This document shows, piece by piece, positions 28,134 through 36,189 of a DNA stretch of 64,000 nt. Origin of the DNA: Companilactobacillus sp. GTDB taxonomy: Bacteria; Bacillota; Bacilli; Lactobacillales; Lactobacillaceae. The position numbers and the translations under genes are program-made. The notes below the pieces were generated by a model. The model did no database searches, had not been told where the DNA came from, and saw only the letters and a program-made list of their open reading frames with translations. The DNA is taken from NCBI RefSeq assembly GCF_022484265.1, contig NZ_JAKVLR010000001.1:434001-498000 (forward strand), read 5' to 3'. Within the stretch, counting starts at the first letter, position 1; each line of letters starts with the position of its first letter.

Positions 28134-28286
28134 ATGGGCTTAACAGTGAAACGTGAAAATGATTTTGGAAGTTTATTTGATAAATTTGCCTCACTTCCCG
28201 ATGATGTTAAAAAAAATGTAGAACGTGTCGATTCTGCAGATAAGAAATCTTCTAAAAAAACAACAGATTCAAAAGATAAAAAGTAA
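28134..28286 (+). CDS. Small protein, possibly SPJ_0845 family
   Basis: This 50-aa protein reads MGLTVKRENDFGSLFDKFAS at the N-terminus and ends in a Lys/Ser/Asp-rich tail. It has no transmembrane segment or signal. The N-terminal half resembles what I recall of the SPJ_0845 family of small proteins in Lactobacillales, whose role is unknown. AAGGGG lies a suitable distance before the ATG, and a consensus promoter lies upstream. A terminator downstream makes it a complete single-gene unit. Confidence 0.6.
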   Translation: MGLTVKRENDFGSLFDKFASLPDDVKKNVERVDSADKKSSKKTTDSKDKK

Positions 28287-28382
28287 CTTCTCTTATATAG
28301 TCTTGTTAACAACCTGCCTGAATTGTTAATGGCTCTATGTATGATATCGTTAGTTCTAAACAAAACCTTTTGATAGTTTTTT

Positions 28383-28413
28383 AAACGCCATTCAATTATG
28401 AATGGCGTTTTGT
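28383..28413 (+). terminator. Terminator downstream of the 50-aa protein
   Basis: An AACGCCATTC stem and its complement around an AATTAT-type loop are followed by a T-rich run. It lies about 100 bp after the small gene's stop; nothing recognisable lies in between. Confidence 0.85.
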
Positions 28414-28474
28414 TTTGTTCAATTTGTTGTAGTAAGATTGAGTTGAAATCGATTACACAAGGGAGAGGATATTT

Positions 28475-29302
28475 ATGGATTTTGTGGATAGAAATTTAAG
28501 TAGACATTTTGAAGAAATGATCGAATCTTCGACTAAAGGAACTAATTTGTATCAACACACGGATCTAACTAATTTTCCATATGCCAACGTTGTGATTGCT
28601 CACGGCCTAGCAGAACATTCAGGTCGTTATGAAACTCTGGCAAACTTTTTCTTAACACATCATATGAACGTCTTTCGCTATGACCAAAGAGGTCATGGCA
28701 AGTCTGAAGGAAAACGTGGCGACCTGACTAACACTCACGAACTTCCGGATGACTGTAAGATTGTCGTCGATATTGCTAAATCGCAATTTCCTGATCTACC
28801 GACCTTCTTGCTAGGTCATAGCATGGGTGGACACACAGTCTTAAAGTTTGCGACTGATTATCCAGGCTATGTCGATGGAATCATTGCAACCGATCCACTA
28901 TCTATCGAATTTGGCACCAAGGTTTCCGGAGATCCTGAATCATATGTACCTAATAATTTAGGCGATGGAGTCAACACGGATCCACGTGTTACTGCAAAAT
29001 ATAACAACGACCCGATGAATCTCAAAGAATATACCGTTAGACTCATGAATACTTTGCAGCAAAGTGCTGCTGAACTTAAAGAGGATCTTCCTAAGATCAG
29101 TGATCCACTCTTACTGCTGCACGGCCAAGCTGACGGAATCATTCCAGTTGCTGATTCGTTTGCTACTTATCAAGGAATTAGTTCTGAAGACAAAGAAATC
29201 CACGTTTATCCTCACTTAATGCACGAGATTCTGAATGAACCATCAAGAAAATGGGAAATTTATGAAGAAATACTTTATTGGATCAAAAAACATAGCTACT
29301 AA
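28475..29302 (+). CDS. Alpha/beta hydrolase, lysophospholipase/monoacylglycerol lipase type
   Basis: The 275-aa protein follows the alpha/beta hydrolase pattern: HGLAEHSGRYE oxyanion segment, YDQRGHGKSEG, nucleophile elbow LGHSMGGH with Ser near 114, acid in HGQADGIIP and His in HLMHEILNEP near 250. This arrangement is typical of bacterial monoglyceride lipases and PldB-like lysophospholipases. There is no signal peptide, so it acts inside the cell. GGGAGAGG precedes the start and a terminator follows. Confidence 0.85.
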   Translation: MDFVDRNLSRHFEEMIESSTKGTNLYQHTDLTNFPYANVVIAHGLAEHSGRYETLANFFLTHHMNVFRYDQRGHGKSEGKRGDLTNTHELPDDCKIVVDIAKSQFPDLPTFLLGHSMGGHTVLKFATDYPGYVDGIIATDPLSIEFGTKVSGDPESYVPNNLGDGVNTDPRVTAKYNNDPMNLKEYTVRLMNTLQQSAAELKEDLPKISDPLLLLHGQADGIIPVADSFATYQGISSEDKEIHVYPHLMHEILNEPSRKWEIYEEILYWIKKHSY

Positions 29303-29305
29303 GCA

Positions 29306-29340
29306 AAAACCGTGATGCCAAATCAGGCATCACGGTTTTA
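29306..29340. terminator. Bidirectional terminator between convergent genes
   Basis: A perfect AAACCGTGATGCC stem with its complement around AAATCA has A- and T-runs on opposite sides. It serves the hydrolase (plus) and the membrane protein gene ending at 29338 (minus). Confidence 0.88.
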
Positions 29341-29913
29341 TTCATATTTTATAAATTGAGCATTGATAATTGGTAAATTTTGGCTAGATTCTTTATCTGC
29401 CCCTTCACCATATACTTTGATTTGATCGTTTGCCTTAACATTGGTTATACCCTTGGCTAAATCGCTCAAATGATAATTGATCAGGACTGTACTGGAACCG
29501 TTAGGTTCATCTAAATCGATCACTAATTGACGACCGACCTTATCATTGGCAATGACTTTTTTGACTTTGCCCCATTGACTGATCAGTTTACCCTCGTAAA
29601 ACTGATTATTTTCATGCAATTCTTTTGAAGTTACATAGTCATAATCAGATTCGTTTTCTGCAAATTCGCTAATTGAAACTCTGGGTCTGCGATCGTCACG
29701 ATCAGCTTGCACTGTCTCAATCGGTTCAACAAATGGAAAGTGTCCAGTCAGCTGCAACGTAGTCGGACTAAACACATAGTATCCAACACAGATGAAGCTG
29801 ACCAGCAACACACCATAAAGACAATTGTGCAGCCATTTCCTATGAAAAATTTGTAGCATTGCCACAACGATCAGTAATACTAATAATTCCCCGAATAAAA
29901 CTGTAAGTACCAT
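29338..29913 (-). CDS. Membrane protein with possible OB-fold domain
   Basis: This 191-aa protein has two N-terminal transmembrane helices (about residues 3-23 and 30-50). An acidic linker (75-95) and a soluble C-terminal domain (about 100-190) follow, with alternating beta-strand pattern and the ending DQIKVYGEGADKE. That pattern is reminiscent of small OB-fold domains, but I do not recognise the family. It probably faces outward and is anchored in the membrane. It follows the MgtC gene by 37 bp, so the two may be co-transcribed. Confidence 0.55.
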   Translation of the reverse strand: MVLTVLFGELLVLLIVVAMLQIFHRKWLHNCLYGVLLVSFICVGYYVFSPTTLQLTGHFPFVEPIETVQADRDDRRPRVSISEFAENESDYDYVTSKELHENNQFYEGKLISQWGKVKKVIANDKVGRQLVIDLDEPNGSSTVLINYHLSDLAKGITNVKANDQIKVYGEGADKESSQNLPIINAQFIKYE

Positions 29914-29950
29914 AAAATCCCCTAATCTATCTACTTGATAACTGTTAAAC

Positions 29951-30658
29951 TTAACCTGGCGTTACGGCGTTGACCTTCGTAATGTTGCCGTTGCCAGATA
30001 AATCTTCGACAACCTGAACGTAAGTCAGCTTTCTCGGAAGCTTGACTTCATAAACATTCGTATAAGTATACTCGCCATCAACTTTATTTGCCTTATAACT
30101 TACATTATTGACCTTAACATCATGTTCTTGAAAATATTCTTTAATAAATTTTTTGAAGACATCTTTATCAAGATATTGTATTTCCAAATTGCGAACTGGA
30201 CTGACTCTGACGATTCTCTTCAAGAATGCAATCACTCCATAAACCACTACAAAACTAGCAATAGCAATCACATAGTTACCCATTCCAACTGCTAATCCTA
30301 GACAAGCTACAACCCATAGACTGGCTGCTGTTGTCAATCCTTTGATCGAGTGATGCTCAACAATAATTGTTCCGGCCCCAAGGAAACCAATACCACTAAC
30401 AACTTGAGCAATCAGTCGTGCATCATCTGCGCGAACGATTCCTTTGTATTGTGGATATTGTTTGGCAATCTCCAAAGCATTAAATCCGATCTCCTTTTGA
30501 ATCAAGGCGATGATGCAAGCACCCAAACAAACTAAAATATGAGTCCGAATACCAGCCGGACGATGTTTCTGTGCCCGATCATAGCCAATCACGCCAGAAA
30601 TGACCGTTGCTAAAAGCAATCTAACAATCACGGTCACCGCATCCAATTGAAACGTCAT
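29951..30658 (-). CDS. MgtC/SapB family membrane protein
   Basis: This 235-aa protein has four to five transmembrane helices in the first 145 residues with the family blocks VISGVIGYDRAQKHRPAGIRTHILV and GIGFLGAGTIIVEH (given in parts). The C-terminal domain resembles ACT-type folds. MgtC proteins act in magnesium homeostasis and ATP synthase control in pathogens; the role in lactobacilli is not established. The start at 30658 is preferred because the AGGGGAT site overlaps the earlier ATG at 30667. Confidence 0.85.
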   Translation of the reverse strand: MTFQLDAVTVIVRLLLATVISGVIGYDRAQKHRPAGIRTHILVCLGACIIALIQKEIGFNALEIAKQYPQYKGIVRADDARLIAQVVSGIGFLGAGTIIVEHHSIKGLTTAASLWVVACLGLAVGMGNYVIAIASFVVVYGVIAFLKRIVRVSPVRNLEIQYLDKDVFKKFIKEYFQEHDVKVNNVSYKANKVDGEYTYTNVYEVKLPRKLTYVQVVEDLSGNGNITKVNAVTPG

Positions 30659-30738
30659 TTTGTTCATCCCCTAATTAATTACTATAAAACCATATCATAC
30701 TTTGAATAACTAATTGGTCTATGCCATGAACTTATTTC

Positions 30739-30770
30739 AAAAAAAAATCAATAGTTTGCACTATTGAATT
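30739..30770 (-). terminator. Terminator of the phosphatase gene
   Basis: A TCAATAG/CTATTGA stem with a short loop and, on the minus strand, a T-run of eight lies directly after the stop at 30773. Confidence 0.75.
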
Positions 30771-30772
30771 GT

Positions 30773-31225
30773 TTAGTTACTGAGTTTCTTGAGCCAAAGC
30801 GGCAAGACTTCATTAAGCTCTTGAAAAGTTCGATCAAAGCGATGATCGTACCATGGATCCTTGATCACTTTATGAACCGACATCACATCATATGCTAAGT
30901 GGAGCTTGTCCTCAGTCCCGACTGGTGCCATTTCTTTGAGGTCTTCAATATTTTGATCATCCATGCCAATTATCACATCAGCATTTTCAAAATCATAAGT
31001 TGTAATTTGTTTCCCAACATGTTCAATGATCGGAACATGTTGTTTTTTGAGTTCGGCAATTGCCCCTGGATGAGGAGGATTGCCTATTTCGTAAGTAGAG
31101 GTAGACATCGATGAAATGTCGAAATTTGCATCTAATCCTTGTTGATGAACCAGATTTGAGAACATCATTTCTGCCATCGGCGATCTACAAATATTGCCAA
31201 GACAGACAAAAATTACTTTGACCAT
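30773..31225 (-). CDS. Low-molecular-weight protein-tyrosine phosphatase
   Basis: This 150-aa cytoplasmic phosphatase has the P-loop VCLGNICRSP (nucleophile Cys8, Arg14) at the N-terminus and the general-acid motif DPWYDHRF near residue 118. The family removes phosphate from protein tyrosines and often regulates capsule or stress pathways in Gram-positive bacteria. It lies ten bases after a helix-turn-helix gene broken by a stop codon and shares its probable transcript. Confidence 0.92.
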   Translation of the reverse strand: MVKVIFVCLGNICRSPMAEMMFSNLVHQQGLDANFDISSMSTSTYEIGNPPHPGAIAELKKQHVPIIEHVGKQITTYDFENADVIIGMDDQNIEDLKEMAPVGTEDKLHLAYDVMSVHKVIKDPWYDHRFDRTFQELNEVLPLWLKKLSN

Positions 31226-31234
31226 TATTAACTC

Positions 31235-31573
31235 CTATTTAATAAGACCTAATCTTCTCTTAACGTCTTCCAGACGTTTTTCAAGAACGGGATCTTTTCG
31301 ATTTAAAACATCCAATGTAGAAGCAGTTGTCTTCTCGTTATCCTCAGAACTGTCATTATCTGGTTGGGACTCTTTTACGACAGTCTTCTTTGTGGCTGTA
31401 GTTTTCTTTTTGGCTGATTTAGGTTTTGATACATGTTCAGCAGTGTATTTTCTCACCCAAGCAGCAACTTGTTGATAAGAAATACCGTATTTTTCGCCAG
31501 TCTTCTTATAGTCGTTTTCGTGCTCTAATGCGTAATTTGCTATTTCTTTTTGTTATTCAGTCGTGAATTTCAT
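31235..31573 (-). pseudogene. Helix-turn-helix protein with a stop at codon 7
   Basis: From ATG 31573 the frame reads MKFTTE, then TAA at 31555-31553. It continues open for 105 codons with QKEIANYALEHENDYKKTGE, KYGISYQQVAAWVRKYTA, a Lys-rich linker and the ending KRLEDVKRRLGLIK. The first 40 residues match the OrfA-type helix-turn-helix of IS3-like transposases. The rest is not transposase and looks like a domesticated regulator. One C-to-T change (CAA to TAA) explains the stop. The only downstream in-frame start seen is GTG at 31456, which would lose the DNA-binding part. It is upstream of the tyrosine phosphatase gene. Confidence 0.7.
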
Positions 31574-32157
31574 TAATTGATACTCCTAATTACTTTATCC
31601 TAAAAATTATACCATATTCAAAACTATCAAATTCGTCCATATCGGTAAATACCAATGGATTTTATGTTTAAAGCATGATAAAAAAGTAACAATTTCCAAA
31701 TTTCAATCAAAATCCGTTACTTATTTTTCTAAATTGATCTTTACAAAAATTTCCCTATATCTTTATGTAATTAGCAAATAACTTTCGGTTATCATTTTGC
31801 TAATTTCACAAACTTTTATTGTTGTAATAATTGCATACTTTTAAAATAATCGGTCAAATGTAAATATTTTTTGGTTATATTAATCATAACTGATTGTTAT
31901 AGTTCATTTATTCAATGATTTTAAATTCCTTTATTTTCACTGGTATTAGCATCAATTTTGGTTTTCATCTGAATTATTAACTGTATTTAGTTCACTTTCT
32001 GTTAAAAATACGTCTATTTTGCATTTTATTAGTTTTATTTGCCTTAATTTTTAATTTTTCACAAAATATACTTGTCGGACACTCACATTCATGAGAATAT
32101 ATACATGAATAATTTTATATTTATGTAACCAAAAAAATCACATCAAAGGACGATTAA
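31574..32157. other. AT-rich intergenic region of about 580 bp
   Basis: I see no convincing coding sequence on either strand. It contains an AAGTAAC...GTTACTT inverted repeat at 31684-31721 and a hairpin with arms ATTAGCAAA/TTTGCTAAT and an inner ATAAC/GTTAT pairing at 31770-31804. A perfect 7-bp dyad lies close to the LysR start. It is longer and more AT-rich than other gaps here. A small RNA or the remains of a lost gene are possible but not shown. Confidence 0.5.
32087..32110 (+). promoter_or_regulatory. Dyad operator candidate upstream of the LysR gene
   Basis: ATTCATG and CATGAAT flank a ten-base AT-rich spacer containing a possible -10 element, 47 bp before the LysR start. Its size and position suit autoregulation by the encoded protein. 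Confidence 0.4.
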
Positions 32158-33069
32158 ATGGATATCCATCAAATTAAATATTTAATTACCATCGTCAATA
32201 ATGATTTTAATCTCACTAAAAGTGCTCGGATCTTGGGAGTTTCTCAACCGGCACTTTCCAAATTGATCAATGAACTAGTGACTAGCGAACAGATTCAAAT
32301 TTTTACCCACGGCAAAGGTCGTATTACTGGATTAACTGCTCTGGGAGATGATTTAATTGCCCATGGACGCCAAGTTAGTGCCGATTTTGATCAGATGATA
32401 CAGAGTATGCGCGACAAATCGAATCTAAAACGTGGAACTGTCAAGATTGGTATTCCACCGGTAGTTATTTCAACTATTTTTAATCAAGCCATTCCAGATT
32501 TCATCAATGAAAACCCCGATATCAATTTACAAATTGTTGAAAAAGGCGGATTTGAACTACAGAAATTATTGTTACGCGAAGAAATCGATCTAGCTATCAT
32601 CCCTTCACCAGTTACGAACCCAAACATTGAAAATTCAGTTATTTATCGCAATTCTGTTTCGGTCTGGTTTAACAAAAATCATCGTTTCCACAATATCCAA
32701 CACCCTATCTCACTCGATGAGATCAGTAAGGAACACGTTTTAACTCTCAACAATAACTTCATGCTTGTCCACGAATTGCAAGATAGCTTCCATGAACGTG
32801 GGATCGATGAGCATTTCTATTTTCAAACTAGTGCTTGGGATTTGATTTTAAATATGTGCTTAGAAATGCCGAATACTGTCGGTATTGTCGCATCGCTAGT
32901 CGGTAATAATTATTCTCATGAAATAGAGCACCGTGAACTTGACCCATTTTGTCCCTGGATCATCAATATAAGTAATTTGAATAATTCATATTCCAGCAAT
33001 TTAGTAAAATACACACGTCAATGGTTCATCGATTATTTCACACAATATAATCAATCAGAAGTTTCATAA
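32158..33069 (+). CDS. LysR-family transcriptional regulator
   Basis: The 303-aa protein has the N-terminal winged helix-turn-helix (residues 1-60, with SARILGVSQPALSKLINEL). A co-inducer-binding domain follows at about 90-300 and starts at KIGIPPVV. It is shorter in its conserved core and only distantly similar to the neighbouring MleR. No adjacent structural gene on either side is intact, so its target is unknown; the AT-rich upstream region holds a dyad suited to autoregulation. AAAGGA precedes the ATG. Confidence 0.85.
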   Translation: MDIHQIKYLITIVNNDFNLTKSARILGVSQPALSKLINELVTSEQIQIFTHGKGRITGLTALGDDLIAHGRQVSADFDQMIQSMRDKSNLKRGTVKIGIPPVVISTIFNQAIPDFINENPDINLQIVEKGGFELQKLLLREEIDLAIIPSPVTNPNIENSVIYRNSVSVWFNKNHRFHNIQHPISLDEISKEHVLTLNNNFMLVHELQDSFHERGIDEHFYFQTSAWDLILNMCLEMPNTVGIVASLVGNNYSHEIEHRELDPFCPWIINISNLNNSYSSNLVKYTRQWFIDYFTQYNQSEVS

Positions 33070-33078
33070 TTAATTTAT

Positions 33079-33115
33079 AAAAAGGAGAACTGAAATCTTT
33101 CAGTTCTCCTTTTTG
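33079..33115 (+). terminator. Terminator of the LysR gene
   Basis: An AAAAGGAGAACTGAAA stem with its full complement and a minimal loop, followed by a T-run, starts ten bases after the stop codon. Confidence 0.9.
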
Positions 33116-33161
33116 GCATCATAGACCCCATATTTAATCCCTATCCCTTTGATTGTTGTTT

Positions 33162-33299
33162 CATAGGACCAAGAGACACCCAATCTCGCAATGATGCTTT
33201 GGAAGTGATCACATTACCCAAGCTTTAGTTTATCGTCTTACTAACAGACTCATAATCACTAGGTCTACACCATTATATTCTCCATAAACAATTTTGTAT
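33162..33299 (-). pseudogene. Decayed C-terminal fragment of a universal stress protein
   Basis: One minus-strand frame reads YKIVYGEYNGVDLVIMSLLV, then RR-stop-TKAWVM-stop-SLPKHHCEIG and CLLVL-stop. The spacing matches the UspA ATP-binding pattern G-x2-G-x9-G-S exactly. The first Gly has become Ser, the second Val, and the third a TGA stop (GGA to TGA). At least three stops and the loss of the first two thirds show that it is non-functional. The rest of the 33.1-33.57 kb gap holds only hairpins and no other recognisable coding remains. Confidence 0.6.
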
Positions 33300-33409
33300 A
33301 CTATGAATAAGTAATATCTTATGATTTATTTTTTCATATCCAACTATCCTAAATTAATGGAACCGTTCCCTTCCTATTAACTTATTGACATAAAATTTGG
33401 CAAATTAAA

Positions 33410-33434
33410 AACCGCCACTCAAAGAGTGACGGTT
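33410..33434. terminator. Hairpin of terminator type in the LysR-mleR gap
   Basis: AACCGCCACTC and GAGTGACGGTT pair around AAA with one mismatch, but there is no long T-run. It may have terminated the decayed stress-protein gene's neighbour. A second small hairpin (GTAATCA/TGATTAC) lies at 33506-33523. Confidence 0.4.
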
Positions 33435-33570
33435 AAACGGTCAGTTATCTGATATTGATTATGAAATAGATTATATAGGAGTTAGTATTGTTTATAAATC
33501 TTTGTAATCATCTCTGATTACACCCACATAGTACAAAGTTTTTTTGAAAAATTCAATTATTAAGAACTAC

Positions 33571-34446
33571 TTATTTAGGTAGATCAGAAAATATCTTAAT
33601 AATCTTTTCGATATCCCTATCCTTAACGATTGAACTGCGATAGACCAACATCGAATAAAATAATGGAAAATCAATATCCACCACGTTTAATTCTTGAATT
33701 CCCGTCATATCTTTTAACGCAGTTTCTGTGATAACGCTGATACCCTTGTTTTCTTTGACTAAATTCAATAGCAATTTGTAATCTGCAGTCTGATAAATAA
33801 TATTTGTAAAAACGCCATATTTTTCTATTAAATTATTAACTATCAATTGATGGACAGAACTTTGATCAAGCACGATCACGTCTTCTGACTGCAAATCTTT
33901 AATACGCAATTCTTTGGGAAAATTTCTTTTTGAACTCGCAATTATTTTGAACTTTTGAGCTTTGATAACGTCATAGCCGAACTCACCGTCCTGTGGGAAT
34001 CTAGTAGTAGCAATTAGCGATATATCAATGTTTCCCTTATGAACCTCTTGAAGCAGTTCTTTGGAACCTGAGCGAACTGGCTCGATCTTATCTAGAAGTT
34101 TCTGGTCATGTAGTTTATCAAAGGCCAAGGGAACGATTGCATCACTAATTATCGGTGGAAATCCCATTTTGATCTTGCCTTGACTGATCCTTGATAAATC
34201 TTTTTTATTAAGTTCATCTTCTCGGAGTATTTTATTGGCATGAATCAAAAATTGTTGTCCCGAAACCGTCAAGGTAATTGAATTGGCAAAACTTTTTCGA
34301 ATAATAAGCTCAGTATTGTATTCCTGTTCCAATCGCTTGATGGCGTAGGAAATAGTCGGTTGACTAACATTAAAAAAATGAGCAGTATCCGAATAGCTCT
34401 TTAACTCGACTAATTTAGTGAAGTACTTCAAATCTTTGATATTCAT
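33571..34446 (-). CDS. mleR: LysR-family regulator of the malolactic operon
   Basis: The 291-aa protein has an N-terminal helix-turn-helix (residues 1-60, with SDTAHFFNVSQPTISYAIKRL) and a periplasmic-binding-like effector domain (about 90-290, from KMGFPPII). It is transcribed divergently from mleS with a 99-bp shared gap, the classical arrangement of MleR, which activates malolactic genes in response to L-malate. The effector is inferred from context and family. AGGTGA lies before the ATG. Confidence 0.88.
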   Translation of the reverse strand: MNIKDLKYFTKLVELKSYSDTAHFFNVSQPTISYAIKRLEQEYNTELIIRKSFANSITLTVSGQQFLIHANKILREDELNKKDLSRISQGKIKMGFPPIISDAIVPLAFDKLHDQKLLDKIEPVRSGSKELLQEVHKGNIDISLIATTRFPQDGEFGYDVIKAQKFKIIASSKRNFPKELRIKDLQSEDVIVLDQSSVHQLIVNNLIEKYGVFTNIIYQTADYKLLLNLVKENKGISVITETALKDMTGIQELNVVDIDFPLFYSMLVYRSSIVKDRDIEKIIKIFSDLPK

Positions 34447-34475
34447 GATTTCACCTATAAATTATTTTTATTGAT

Positions 34476-34510
34476 TATAACATATTTGACTATATTTTTT
34501 ATATGGTTGT
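34476..34510 (+). promoter_or_regulatory. Probable MleR binding and mleS promoter region
   Basis: An imperfect dyad (AACATAT ... ATATGGTT) with AT-rich centre lies in the middle of the mleR-mleS gap, where LysR proteins normally bind. The exact promoter hexamers cannot be fixed from one sequence. Confidence 0.35.
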
Positions 34511-34545
34511 AGAGTATCTCCTGTAATCAAACGGGAGGCTTTTTT

Positions 34546-36165
34546 ATGTCAAAAGGTTTTAATGTATTAAATAACCCATTTTTAAATAAGGGTACAGCTT
34601 TTACTAAACAAGAAAGAATCGATTTAGGAATTGAAGGCTTAGTCCCTCCATTCGTTCAAACACTAGATCAACAAGTTGAACAAACTTATGCGCAATATCA
34701 AATGAGAGATACAGATTTAGCAAAAAGATTATTCTTAATGGAGATCTTTAATGAAAATCGTGTCTTGTTCTACAAATTATTCAGCGAACATGTCAATGAG
34801 TTCATGCCAATCGTGTATGACCCAACCATCGCTGACACAATTGAAAACTACAGTCGTTTATTCGTTGACCCACAAAACGCTGCCTACTTATCAATCAATG
34901 AACCAGATCAAATTGAACAAGTACTTAAAAATGCTGCCGATGGTCGCGATATCAAGTTGATCGTAGTTACCGATGGTGAAGGAATTCTTGGTATCGGTGA
35001 TTGGGGCGTCCAAGGTGTCGATATTTCAGTTGGTAAATTAATGGTTTATACAGCTGCTGCTGGAATCGATCCAAAATCAGTCCTACCAGTTAGTCTTGAT
35101 GTTGGTACTAATAATCAAAAATTATTAGACGATGATTTATATCTCGGTAATCGTCAACCTCGTGTTACTGGTGATAAATATTATGACTTCGTTGACAAAT
35201 TCGTCGATGCTGCTGAAAAAACATTCCCTAACATGTACTTGCATTTTGAGGACTTTGGTCGTGACAACGCCGCCAATATCCTAAACAAGTATAAAGATAA
35301 AATCTTAACTTTTAACGATGATATTCAAGGTACAGGTATTATCACTCTAGCCGGTATCCTAGGTGCGTTAAACATTTCAAAACAAAAATTAACTGATCAA
35401 GTTTACCTTTCATTCGGTGCAGGAACCGCCGGTGCTGGTATCTTAAAACGTATCTTTGACGCTATGGTTGAAGAAGGTTTGTCCGAAACCGAAGCACGCA
35501 AACGTTTTTACATGGTCGACAAACAAGGTCTCCTATTTACGGATACCGAAGGTTTGACACCTGAACAAAAACCATTTGCTAGAGATCGTTCAGAATTTGA
35601 AAATGCTGATGAATTAACTAATTTGAATGCTGTTATGAAGGCTGTTCATCCTTCGATCATGGTCGGAACTTCAACTCAACCTGGTAGTTTCACCAAAGAA
35701 ATTATTCAAGAAATGGCTGCTCACACCGAGAGACCAATCATCTTCCCATTATCAAATCCAACAAAATTAGCCGAAGCTACTGCTGAAGATTTGATCAACT
35801 GGACTGACGGAAAAGCCTTGGTCGCTACCGGTGTGCCTGCTGAACCCGTCAAGTTAAATGGCGTTGAATACCACATTGGACAAGCCAACAATGCTCTTGT
35901 CTACCCAGGATTAGGTCTTGGTGCATTAGCTGTCAACGCAAAACTACTTTCAGATGGCATGATTAATCGTGCCGCACATTCATTGGGCGGAATTGTTGAC
36001 CCTGATCAACCAGGAGCAGCTGTATTGCCTCCTGTTACTAAACTAGATCAATTCAGTTTGACAGTTGCTGAAGGTGTTGCTGATCAAGCAATCAAAGAAA
36101 ACCTCAGTGATTCGACAGATGCAAAAGCTGCCGTTGAAAACCTTAAATGGAAACCAGAATATTAA
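34546..36165 (+). CDS. mleS: Malolactic enzyme
   Basis: This cytoplasmic enzyme decarboxylates L-malate to L-lactate and CO2 using bound NAD and Mn, raising internal pH. The 539-aa protein aligns with malolactic/malic enzymes: the LPVSLDVGTNN block near 188, the catalytic FEDFGRDNAANIL segment near 240, FNDDIQGTG and the NAD motif FGAGTAGAGI near 290. Pairing with mleP and a divergent mleR supports malolactic rather than malic activity. GGGAGG precedes the ATG. Confidence 0.95.
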   Translation: MSKGFNVLNNPFLNKGTAFTKQERIDLGIEGLVPPFVQTLDQQVEQTYAQYQMRDTDLAKRLFLMEIFNENRVLFYKLFSEHVNEFMPIVYDPTIADTIENYSRLFVDPQNAAYLSINEPDQIEQVLKNAADGRDIKLIVVTDGEGILGIGDWGVQGVDISVGKLMVYTAAAGIDPKSVLPVSLDVGTNNQKLLDDDLYLGNRQPRVTGDKYYDFVDKFVDAAEKTFPNMYLHFEDFGRDNAANILNKYKDKILTFNDDIQGTGIITLAGILGALNISKQKLTDQVYLSFGAGTAGAGILKRIFDAMVEEGLSETEARKRFYMVDKQGLLFTDTEGLTPEQKPFARDRSEFENADELTNLNAVMKAVHPSIMVGTSTQPGSFTKEIIQEMAAHTERPIIFPLSNPTKLAEATAEDLINWTDGKALVATGVPAEPVKLNGVEYHIGQANNALVYPGLGLGALAVNAKLLSDGMINRAAHSLGGIVDPDQPGAAVLPPVTKLDQFSLTVAEGVADQAIKENLSDSTDAKAAVENLKWKPEY

Positions 36166-36189
36166 TATTAATTTAAAGGGGATAGTGTA

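Noticed and set aside
28079..28363. 94-codon minus-strand frame across the small-protein gene
   Set aside because: The plus-strand 50-aa frame has promoter, ribosome site and terminator; the minus-strand frame has none of these.
28475..29302. Second MenH
   Set aside because: Same fold, but its motifs fit monoglyceride lipase and it is far from the men operon.
31194..31475. Plus-strand frame of 93 codons over the helix-turn-helix pseudogene
   Set aside because: It is the complement of the Lys-rich linker and reads as a Phe/Ser-rich artefact.
31235..31573. Active insertion sequence
   Set aside because: Only an OrfA-like helix-turn-helix part is present; no OrfB integrase, no terminal repeats and no target duplication.
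31574..32157. Chromosomal origin of replication
   Set aside because: AT-rich, but no DnaA-box cluster and no dnaA, dnaN or recF nearby.
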